This document shows, one piece after another, positions 1 to 5,379 of a stretch of 10,689 bases of DNA (position 1 is the first letter of the stretch; every line of letters begins with the position of its first letter). Location: assembly GCA_001797845.1 (NCBI GenBank), contig MGQN01000044.1, positions 19,279 through 29,967 of the forward strand, in the 5' to 3' direction. A program made the translations under genes and the position numbers. Source of the DNA: Deltaproteobacteria bacterium RBG_16_44_11. GTDB taxonomy: Bacteria > Desulfobacterota > Syntrophia > Syntrophales > Smithellaceae. The notes beneath the pieces were generated by a model. The model ran no database searches, was not told where the DNA came from, and saw nothing but the letters and a program-made list of their open reading frames with translations.

Positions 1-503
1 TTTTTAAGATACTCATTGCGGTTTTGCCCTGTGGGATTAAGAATCGTCACATATCCCTTGCCGCCCAGGATATTCACATTGCCATCACCATCATGCAGAT
101 CGAAATCCAGAAGGAAAGCCTTCTTGATTTTGCCTTCGTGCTTCAATTTTTCCAGCGCTATCGCCATGTTGTTAAAATAACAAAATCCCCACGCTCTGCC
201 GGCGGAAGCATGATGGCCGGGCGGGCGAATGACGGCAAAACAGGGTTCGGTTAATGCAATTTGCGCGGCAAGAATTGCGCCGCCTGCGGCCAGGGTGGCA
301 ATTTCATATACACCTTCACGTTCCACTGATTTTACATGCTCGGGCGTGTGTACCCTGAGAATATCTTCTCTTGTTGCCGGAGCTGGCTCAACAAAAGTAA
401 CTTTACCTCGAAGAGATATTTCTATAGCCTGAATTCTTCCGGCGGCGGAGGCGGGATCGGACGAATAAACTTCATTATAATCTTCGGAATAAACGACTTT
501 CAT
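1..503 (-). CDS. Histone deacetylase / acetoin utilization family protein (3' end beyond window)
   Basis: This is the N-terminal 167 codons of a zinc-dependent deacetylase of the arginase/HDAC fold; the reading frame runs off the left edge. The family removes acetyl groups from protein lysines, polyamines or other small acetylated amines, normally in the cytoplasm, and the substrate cannot be told here. Visible motifs are RPPGHHA (residues 93-99, with the tandem His97-His98 pair that acts as general base), GFCYFNN (106-112), and DFDLHDGDGN (133-142), where Asp135 and His137 should bind zinc. The second His of the usual LHHGDG motif is Asp138. The third zinc ligand (a later Asp) lies outside the window. 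The ATG is well supported by AAGGAGG five bases upstream. It follows the Nudix gene after 34 bases and is probably co-transcribed with it. Family assignment is firm, substrate unknown. Confidence 0.9.
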   Translation of the reverse strand, partial: MKVVYSEDYNEVYSSDPASAAGRIQAIEISLRGKVTFVEPAPATREDILRVHTPEHVKSVEREGVYEIATLAAGGAILAAQIALTEPCFAVIRPPGHHASAGRAWGFCYFNNMAIALEKLKHEGKIKKAFLLDFDLHDGDGNVNILGGKGYVTILNPTGQNRNEYLK

Positions 504-508
504 AAAAG

Positions 509-515
509 CCTCCTT
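509..515 (-). promoter_or_regulatory. Strong ribosome binding site of the HDAC-like gene
   Basis: AAGGAGG on the minus strand, five bases before the ATG at 503. It is among the strongest Shine-Dalgarno sequences in the window and fixes the start of the HDAC-like gene. It lies in the 34-base gap after the Nudix stop codon. Confidence 0.8.
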
Positions 516-537
516 CTTTTGCCATGGTGCGGTCGGT

Positions 538-975
538 TTAACTTAAAAACCCAATTGACCGCAAAGCATCAAGAGTATTTTTTGCTACGGACAACGCTCC
601 TAAATCTTCGCCGGAAAGCCAGCGAGCCTCCAGCGCGTCATCCGCGCCTTTGGGCTCGCCCGAAATATAATCGGCGGCAAAATCAATAACTATAAAATGA
701 AATTTAATTTTGCCTCCATCATCATACTCGATAAAATCAAAAACATAAACGCATGCCCAGGCTTTAACCTTCACACCTGTTTCTTCCAGCATTTCACGTT
801 CGGCGCATTGGCGCATGTTTTCCCCCAGTTTGAGTGTTCCGCCGGGAATTGCCCAGAGCCCGTAACTTGGTTCCACTCCGCGCTTTACCAATAGGACTTT
901 ATTGTCTTTTATAGTTATCGCGCCAACTCCCACAAGCGGTTTCAGCGGATAGGCGTTGCTTGATTCCGGATGCAT
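538..975 (-). CDS. Nudix hydrolase, ADP-ribose pyrophosphatase-like
   Basis: This 145-residue Nudix enzyme would hydrolyse a nucleoside diphosphate linked to another group, using a divalent metal. The Nudix box is complete at residues 46-68: Gly46, Glu52, then Arg60-Glu61, Glu64-Glu65 and Gly67 in the GX5EX7REUXEEXGU spacing. The region before it (VGVGAI, KVLLVKRG, GLWAIPGG) and the later FHFIVIDF strand resemble small archaeal/bacterial ADP-ribose pyrophosphatases. That substrate guess rests on remembered similarity, and 8-oxo-dGTP or other nucleotides cannot be excluded. Its Shine-Dalgarno-like AAGGAAGG sits inside the last codons of the upstream NRDE gene, whose stop is only 5 bases before this ATG, so translation is probably coupled. 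The HDAC-like gene follows. A sirtuin lies two genes upstream and makes O-acetyl-ADP-ribose, a possible Nudix substrate (inference). Confidence 0.92.
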   Translation of the reverse strand: MHPESSNAYPLKPLVGVGAITIKDNKVLLVKRGVEPSYGLWAIPGGTLKLGENMRQCAEREMLEETGVKVKAWACVYVFDFIEYDDGGKIKFHFIVIDFAADYISGEPKGADDALEARWLSGEDLGALSVAKNTLDALRSIGFLS

Positions 976-980
976 TGTAA

Positions 981-1754
981 TTAACCTTCCTTTTTAATCG
1001 AAAAAGAGAAACGGCTGATAATCCATGGCTCGGGTTTTCCGTCAAAAACTTTTTCCACAAAATTCACGTGATTGTTTTTTCCGACAAGCAGAATTGTGGA
1101 AGAACGGGTGCCGTAGCCGGGGCTTTTTATGAAAATTGGCGATAAAACTTTCTCCCAATCTCTTTCGACTCCGGTTGCAGGAAGTTTATTTTCAGGGGGG
1201 AAGTGTCTATCGGATAAAAGCGCGAACAAAGCTTCTTCTAATGCCGCGCCTTTTTCATTCAGGATTGCCTTCATCCTTTTTTTGGCTCGAAGAACTTTGG
1301 GCCATGGAGTATCCAGCAGATGGTTGCTCAATCCGTAAATTCCGGCGCCCAGTTTTTGCTTTCCCCCGCGGTTGGAAAAAGCATAAAAGCCGCCGTTATC
1401 CTTTAGGATTAAATTATAGCCGTTATATTTATCCGGCCGTTTCTTTATATTTTCCAGGTATTTATCGGCGCTTTGTTTGCCGCAAAGAAAATCGCTTACC
1501 AGTAAACCCCGTGATTGCGCATTGGTTTTGAGGGCGGCCGGATCGCGGTAATTGGTGATCGCGGCAAATTTCCCATGCTTGGTAATACCCAGCCATGTGC
1601 CGCCTTTTTTTAAATCACGACCGGCGAGCACTTTAGGATGATCTTCCCAGAAGTCAGCAGGGGCCGACGGCCGCTCAAAAAATTCATCACGGTTAGCCGC
1701 CAGTATCAGCTTGTATGAAGGGTGAACATTATAGGCAAAAATTATCAGACACAT
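981..1754 (-). CDS. NRDE / TANGO2 family protein
   Basis: This 257-residue protein belongs to the NRDE superfamily, named for the Asn-Arg-Asp-Glu motif seen here at residues 21-24 (AANRDEFF). Other family hallmarks are the MCLIIFAY start, AGRDLKKGGTWLGI (44-57), the ITNYRDP stretch (66-72) and a late TRSST segment. Human TANGO2 is the best-known member. The biochemical role is unsettled, with reported links to acyl-CoA and haem handling. Cys2 directly after the initiator Met fits the proposal that the family has an Ntn-hydrolase-like fold with an N-terminal nucleophile. No signal peptide or membrane segment is seen, so it is probably cytoplasmic. No strong Shine-Dalgarno precedes the ATG (only AAAGAAC), but the MC start matches the family closely. 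It leads a three-gene set with the Nudix and HDAC-like genes. Confidence 0.9.
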   Translation of the reverse strand: MCLIIFAYNVHPSYKLILAANRDEFFERPSAPADFWEDHPKVLAGRDLKKGGTWLGITKHGKFAAITNYRDPAALKTNAQSRGLLVSDFLCGKQSADKYLENIKKRPDKYNGYNLILKDNGGFYAFSNRGGKQKLGAGIYGLSNHLLDTPWPKVLRAKKRMKAILNEKGAALEEALFALLSDRHFPPENKLPATGVERDWEKVLSPIFIKSPGYGTRSSTILLVGKNNHVNFVEKVFDGKPEPWIISRFSFSIKKEG

Positions 1755-1790
1755 TAAAATTGTTCTTTAATCGGTGGTTTAGTAAAAAAT

Positions 1791-1860
1791 TGTCACACCG
1801 GTGAAAACCAGTGTCCAGTTTTTATAAAATATCTGGATTCCGTCTTTCGACGGAATGACA
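1791..1860. repeat. 70-base cloverleaf-forming intergenic element
   Basis: The element is closed by TGTC (1791-1794) and GACA (1857-1860) and contains three hairpins with no unpaired base between them. Hairpin 1 is 1795-1814: an 8-base stem ACACCGGT/ACCAGTGT with one C-A mismatch and a GAAA loop. Hairpin 2 is 1815-1836: CCAG/CTGG around an AT-rich centre that includes the palindrome TTTTATAAAA. Hairpin 3 is 1837-1856: a perfect 8-base stem ATTCCGTC/GACGGAAT with a TTTC loop. The complement folds the same way, with GAAA and TTTC swapping places. The ATTCC...GGAAT core resembles dispersed short repeats common in intergenic DNA of many bacteria. It sits between the sirtuin and NRDE genes. The folding is read directly from the sequence; the claim that it is a multicopy repeat is inference. 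Confidence 0.65.
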
Positions 1861-1900
1861 CTTCGGAACTTTTTCGGTTTGTTTACGAATGCATATCAAT

Positions 1901-2671
1901 TTATAATGCCATTATATCTTTTAATTTGTTCATTATCTGAAACATTGTTTCTCCCGCCGGCGCATCAATACGGACATCGGCGATATCATCCTGCTGAGTT
2001 TCTCCAAGATTGATGATAACGATTTTTGCGCCGGACTGTTTGGCGTAAAGCGGCATGTAAGCCGCGGGATATACAAACAGGGTGGAACCAATGACGATAA
2101 GCAAATCACAACTTCGCGCTTCCTGCGTCGCGCGCGCCAAAACGTCCTGGGGAAGCATTTCCCCGAACAAGACAACATCGGGTTTAAGAATGCCTTGGCA
2201 TGATTCACAGGAAAGCACATAATCCGGTGAGGGGACGTCTTGTTTGGCGATTTCAATCGGATAACGTTTACGACAATCAAGGCAAATAATCCACTGCATG
2301 TTGCCGTGTAGTTCATGAATTAGGTGCTGACTGTTGCCTGCTTTTTGATGTAAGTTATCGACATTTTGCGTGACGACAGAGCTCAATTTGCCCATTTTTT
2401 CCAACTCAACGATGGCTTGATGGGCGCGGTTGGGTTGGATATCCGCCATAAGGCCGCCCTCTCTGAGGCGCTGCCACATTTTCCGGCGTGTTGCTTCCGA
2501 GTTCAGGAATTTATCGATAGTATAGTCATTGGGATCGACTTTGGTCCATAGGCCTTGCGGACCGCGAAAATCAGGGATGCCCGATTCCGTGCTGATGCCC
2601 GCCCCTGTAAAAACAACAATCTTTTTTGAGGACGCGATCATTTGCGCGATTTGATTTATTTTTTGTTCCAT
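1901..2671 (-). CDS. cobB: NAD-dependent protein deacylase, sirtuin (Sir2) family
   Basis: Sirtuins use NAD+ to remove acyl groups from lysine, releasing nicotinamide and O-acyl-ADP-ribose. In bacteria a classic target is acetyl-CoA synthetase. The 256 residues contain the full Rossmann/zinc set: TGAGIS (22-27) and PDFRG (33-37) for NAD, TQNVDNLH (101-108), catalytic His122 in ELHGN, and a zinc ribbon with Cys130, Cys133, Cys155 and Cys158. GST (195-197) and INL (220-222) near the end bind NAD. The class III Tyr/Arg pair for succinyl or malonyl groups is not evident in the DPNDY region, so deacetylase activity is the default guess. Length is normal for a bacterial sirtuin. The start has no convincing Shine-Dalgarno, but TATAAT 32 bases upstream suggests its own promoter. 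It is 147 bases beyond tyrA and is probably not part of the aromatic pathway. Confidence 0.94.
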   Translation of the reverse strand: MEQKINQIAQMIASSKKIVVFTGAGISTESGIPDFRGPQGLWTKVDPNDYTIDKFLNSEATRRKMWQRLREGGLMADIQPNRAHQAIVELEKMGKLSSVVTQNVDNLHQKAGNSQHLIHELHGNMQWIICLDCRKRYPIEIAKQDVPSPDYVLSCESCQGILKPDVVLFGEMLPQDVLARATQEARSCDLLIVIGSTLFVYPAAYMPLYAKQSGAKIVIINLGETQQDDIADVRIDAPAGETMFQIMNKLKDIMAL

Positions 2672-2703
2672 AATTCAGACATTACCACTTTTGACTGTTA
2701 TTT

Positions 2704-2709
2704 ATTATA
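2704..2709 (-). promoter_or_regulatory. Candidate -10 box for the sirtuin gene
   Basis: A perfect TATAAT on the minus strand, 32 bases before the sirtuin ATG, in the 147-base AT-rich gap after tyrA. No good TTGACA-like -35 lies 16-18 bases further upstream, so this is only a candidate. I see no convincing hairpin plus U-tract terminator for the aromatic operon in the same gap. Confidence 0.3.
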
Positions 2710-2818
2710 TCTAAAATACATCATGTTTGCTTAAAATCAAAAGAAAAAGTAATGCGAAGCTTAGTTGCGGGTGTAAAAGATTAAAAATATATGGAATTTG
2801 AGTTAAAAACGGTGCGTG

Positions 2819-3592
2819 CTAAAATAATTTTTTGGCTACCTTCTCCAGAAATTCTTTGAATTTTTCTCCCGAGCCGGATTCAATTGTCCGGCGGATATCG
2901 GACAGCGTATTTTCATAGATATCCAGCATCTTACGCGTGTCCGGATTTTGGTTGATGATATCGGCGTAAAGCTCCGGGTTCTCTTTGAATACTTTTTCTA
3001 TAATATCGAGCTTAGTTCGCAATATCGGTGTGGAGAATTTATCAAGTTCGGCTAAAGAGACTCCCGTGGCGTTAAGAGCCATGCCTAAAGAAATTGTGTT
3101 CAGATGATTGAGAACTTGAACAATTGCCATCATTCTATCGTGCTTTTCCGGTGTTGTTTGGGAAACAACCATTTTATTATTTTCTAACACGCCTTTTATC
3201 CAGGAAAGCCACTTTGTTCCCCGTGCCGGGCATAAAATAACATTTTGTCCGGTAAGCTCATTTGGATTGGGCCCAAAAAGCGGATGACAGCCGATAACTT
3301 CCGCCGGTGAGCTTTTCAGCATCAGATCGACAGGTTCTTTTTTCAGCGATGTTAAATCCATTAATAATTTATCCGGAGTAAGCAATGGCCCGACATTTTT
3401 AATAACTTCGGCGGTAACGGAAATGGGCACAGCGACAACGATGACGTGGCAAAGCTTTGCCATTTCATCCATTTTCAGCGGCGTTTTTCTGCCGCAAACA
3501 TGCACGGTATAATTTTCTTTTCGCATCAAACCGGCAAACCAGCTCCCCATGCCGTGTGTGCCGCCGATGATGCCCACGATAATATTATTCAT
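2819..3592 (-). CDS. tyrA: Prephenate dehydrogenase
   Basis: TyrA oxidatively decarboxylates prephenate to 4-hydroxyphenylpyruvate, the tyrosine branch. It is a single-domain protein of 257 residues with no chorismate mutase domain, so prephenate must come from the mutase domain of PheA in the same operon. The N-terminal dinucleotide fold shows GIIGGTHGMG (7-16) and VVAVPISVT (52-60). Catalytic His103 lies in GCHPLFGPN. The all-helical C-terminal half (TPEKHDRMMAIVQ, PELYADII) closely follows the TyrA part of the enteric T-protein. After the second beta strand the residues are CGRK (33-36), without the Asp or Glu typical of strict NAD users, so NADP use is possible (inference). The start overlaps the aroC stop by 8 bases (ATGAATAA). 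No ACT domain is seen. It is the last gene of the operon. Confidence 0.93.
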   Translation of the reverse strand: MNNIIVGIIGGTHGMGSWFAGLMRKENYTVHVCGRKTPLKMDEMAKLCHVIVVAVPISVTAEVIKNVGPLLTPDKLLMDLTSLKKEPVDLMLKSSPAEVIGCHPLFGPNPNELTGQNVILCPARGTKWLSWIKGVLENNKMVVSQTTPEKHDRMMAIVQVLNHLNTISLGMALNATGVSLAELDKFSTPILRTKLDIIEKVFKENPELYADIINQNPDTRKMLDIYENTLSDIRRTIESGSGEKFKEFLEKVAKKLF

Positions 3593-4661
3593 TGGCGATG
3601 GCCTTTTGTCTCAATAAGTGATCTGCCAAAACAATATTGATCATTGCTTCGCAAACAGGGACAATTCTTGGTATTACACAAACATCATGCCTTCCCTTAA
3701 TTTCAATTGTTTTTTCTTTTCCTTTAGTATTCAGAGTCTGTTGCTGTTTGGCAATTGACGGAATTGGTTTGCAGTAAACCCGCAGAAAAATTTCTTCCCC
3801 GTTCGTTATGCCGGCCAGAATGCCACCGGCGTGGTTTGTTTTAAAACCGCGCTTTGTCATCTGATCGTTGGCTTGCGAACCCTTCATTTTGGCGACATTT
3901 ATACCATCACCGATCTCCACGGCTTTTACCGAACCGATACTCATCAGGGCTTTGGCCAAATCCGCGTCCATTTTATCGAAAACCGGCTCACCCAGTCCCG
4001 CGGGGCAACCGTGTACAATTATTTCTACAATGCCTCCCAGCGAATCACCTTCCTTGCGCGCTGTTTCCAGCTTCACTTCCATAAATGTTGCCGCTTGCGG
4101 ATCTGGGCAAAAAAGATTGTTAGCGTGTACTTTGCGCAGGTCCTTATATGAAGTTATTTTATCGCGGTTGATTTCGATCCCGCCGATTGCCGTGGTGTAG
4201 GCAAGCACTTCAATGCCTGCTTTGGCAATTATTCTTTGAGCGACAGCTCCCGCGGCAACACGGGCGACTGTTTCTCTTCCGGAGGCTCGTCCTCCTCCGC
4301 GCCAGTCACGAAGACCGTATTTTTGTAAATAAGTGAAATCTCCCTGCCCGGGCCGGAAGATATCTTTCAATTCATGATAAGCGGAAGGGTCGGCACCGGA
4401 ATTTCTAATTAAAAGGGAGATGGGCGTTCCTGTTGTTTTGCCCTCAAATACGCCGGAGAGGATTTCAACTTTGTCCGCTTCTTTTCTTGTTGTCGAAGAA
4501 ACGACGCCAGACGGCCGCCTTCTGTCCAGAGCTTCCTGAATATCTTTCGTATCAAGATTAATTCCCGGAGGACAGCCGTCTACAACCGCGCCTAAAGCTT
4601 CCCCGTGAGACTCTCCCCAAGTGGTAACACGAAAAATACTGCCTATTGTATTCCCGGCCAT
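3585..4661 (-). CDS. aroC: Chorismate synthase
   Basis: AroC catalyses the last shared step, 1,4-elimination of phosphate from EPSP to give chorismate, and needs reduced FMN. The 358-residue protein has the usual signatures: GESHG (16-20, catalytic His19), DRRRP (46-50), KYGLRDWRGGGRASGRET (114-131) and GRHD (323-326) followed by the VPVCEAM helix. The position normally occupied by the second invariant His (RPGHAD in most homologues) is Gln106 in RPGQGD, which is worth checking. All other motifs are intact and the gene is full length, so I expect an active enzyme. The ATG is set by CAGGAG five bases upstream. It is separated from aroK by an unusual 172-base spacer and overlaps tyrA by 8 bases. 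Confidence 0.96.
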   Translation of the reverse strand: MAGNTIGSIFRVTTWGESHGEALGAVVDGCPPGINLDTKDIQEALDRRRPSGVVSSTTRKEADKVEILSGVFEGKTTGTPISLLIRNSGADPSAYHELKDIFRPGQGDFTYLQKYGLRDWRGGGRASGRETVARVAAGAVAQRIIAKAGIEVLAYTTAIGGIEINRDKITSYKDLRKVHANNLFCPDPQAATFMEVKLETARKEGDSLGGIVEIIVHGCPAGLGEPVFDKMDADLAKALMSIGSVKAVEIGDGINVAKMKGSQANDQMTKRGFKTNHAGGILAGITNGEEIFLRVYCKPIPSIAKQQQTLNTKGKEKTIEIKGRHDVCVIPRIVPVCEAMINIVLADHLLRQKAIANE

Positions 4662-4666
4662 AATTA

Positions 4667-4672
4667 CTCCTG
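4667..4672 (-). promoter_or_regulatory. Ribosome binding site of aroC
   Basis: CAGGAG on the minus strand, five bases before the aroC ATG at 4661. aroC needs its own site because it is not overlapped by aroK, unlike most genes of this operon. Confidence 0.7.
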
Positions 4673-4833
4673 TAAATCATTCCTAAATCAAAGCGCTATC
4701 TTTGTTGGTTTCGTTGTCGTCTTCCTCAACGTATAACCTGAAGGTCACGCGTGTAGAATACGCCTCGTCGCCTCCTCCTTGCCGCCTCGATATCATCTTT
4801 GATATAGAAATGATATTATTTCATACCAACTTT
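4673..4833. other. Purine-rich spacer interrupting the aro operon (possible inserted repeat)
   Basis: This is the only long gap in the aromatic operon. Read on the minus strand it starts AT-rich with an inverted repeat, ATATCAT/ATGATAT (4790-4796 with 4810-4816). It then turns abruptly GC- and purine-rich, with three copies of GAGGCG between about 4762 and 4789. Further inside are ACCT-GA-AGGT (4736-4745) and GCGTGT/ATACGC, a small hairpin pair. The sequence resembles no gene I recognise. A 37-codon open frame (4683-4796) exists but lacks a good ribosome binding site. The composition change and location suggest a short inserted intergenic repeat or an mRNA leader for aroC-tyrA, and I cannot choose between them. 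Confidence 0.45.
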
Positions 4834-4847
4834 TTAATTTTTATCAA
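4820..4847 (-). promoter_or_regulatory. Weak candidate internal promoter for aroC-tyrA
   Basis: TTGATA (4842-4847, inside the aroK 3' end) and TATGAA (4820-4825) are spaced by 16 bases on the minus strand. They match the sigma-70 consensus at 5 of 6 and 4 of 6 bases. AT-rich DNA gives such matches by chance, so this is only suggestive, but it sits at the one place in the operon where an internal promoter would make sense. Confidence 0.2.
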
Positions 4848-5379
4848 CCTTAACTAACTTTCCTGATTCCACCAAGTATTGATAAATTTCTTCCGCGACT
4901 TGTGTGATGCTTTTATTTTCTGTTTCCACTGTATAATCCGCCGCCTGTTCATACAGGGGATACCTCTGATTAACCATGGTTACAGTTTCTTCCACGATAT
5001 TCCAATCCGTAAATTGCGGGCGGATTACCGCGCCCGGTCTTTTGTTATTTAGCCTGCTGATAATATCATGAAGCGGCGCGTTAAGCCAGACAACAAACCC
5101 GTTTCGTTTTAAAGAAGCGACGTTTTTCTGATCCAACACTACTCCACCGCCCGTGGCGATGACACATGCTGCTTGTTTTTCGAGGGACTGCACAGCTTCC
5201 TTTTCTCTGGCGCGGAAAAAATCCCAGCCGTGCAACTCCACAATTTCTTTAATGGACATTTTCATTTTTTCTTCCACCAGCAAATCTGTGTCAATAAATG
5301 GTATATTAAGCGTAAGGGAAAGGCGCTTTCCTACCGTGGTTTTCCCTGTTGCGCGGTAGCCGATGAGAATAAGATTCAT
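4834..5379 (-). CDS. aroK: Shikimate kinase
   Basis: AroK phosphorylates shikimate at the 3-OH with ATP. The protein is a small P-loop kinase of 181 residues from the ATG at 5379. The Walker A loop is GYRATGKTT (7-15). Shikimate-binding residues are Asp32 (IDTD), Arg56 (FFRARE), the Gly triplet 77-79 (TGGGV) and Arg139 (QRYPLY), and the lid arginine is Arg114 in NKRPG. GWDFF replaces the more common GE..F before Arg56, a tolerated variation. The frame extends upstream to a TTG at 5400, but that would add seven residues inside aroA. The ATG matches the family start (MNLILIG) and overlaps the aroA stop as ATGA, so it is preferred. GGGAGG lies about 13 bases before it, a long but usable spacing. 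The pathway order is slightly swapped, since aroA precedes aroK in the operon. Confidence 0.95.
   Translation of the reverse strand: MNLILIGYRATGKTTVGKRLSLTLNIPFIDTDLLVEEKMKMSIKEIVELHGWDFFRAREKEAVQSLEKQAACVIATGGGVVLDQKNVASLKRNGFVVWLNAPLHDIISRLNNKRPGAVIRPQFTDWNIVEETVTMVNQRYPLYEQAADYTVETENKSITQVAEEIYQYLVESGKLVKVDKN

Noticed and set aside
336..689. A 117-codon plus-strand frame across the HDAC-Nudix junction
   Set aside because: It runs antisense to two genes with intact catalytic motifs, has a low-complexity Gly run from the opposite strand, and no recognisable domain.
1837..1856. A terminator for the sirtuin gene at the strongest hairpin of the cloverleaf
   Set aside because: On the minus strand the stem is followed by CCAGATATTTT rather than a continuous U-tract, so it is not a canonical intrinsic terminator. 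The repeat explanation fits better.
1791..1860. A tRNA gene (cloverleaf shape and about 70 bases long)
   Set aside because: The acceptor-like stem has only 4 pairs, the hairpin loops are 4 bases rather than 7, and there is no T-loop TTC motif, anticodon loop or junction bases. The likeness is only in outline.
1933..2316. A second minus-strand frame of 127 codons inside the sirtuin gene
   Set aside because: It is an alternative frame of cobB, whose own frame holds every sirtuin motif. The shadow is rich in Cys and Arg and has no recognisable motif.
2672..2818. A rho-independent terminator after tyrA
   Set aside because: The AT-rich gap contains T runs but no stable GC stem directly before them on the minus strand.
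3831..4200. Overlapping plus-strand open frames opposite aroC (three of them, up to 110 codons)
   Set aside because: They are antisense shadows of a strongly conserved gene, have no family motifs and no ribosome binding sites.
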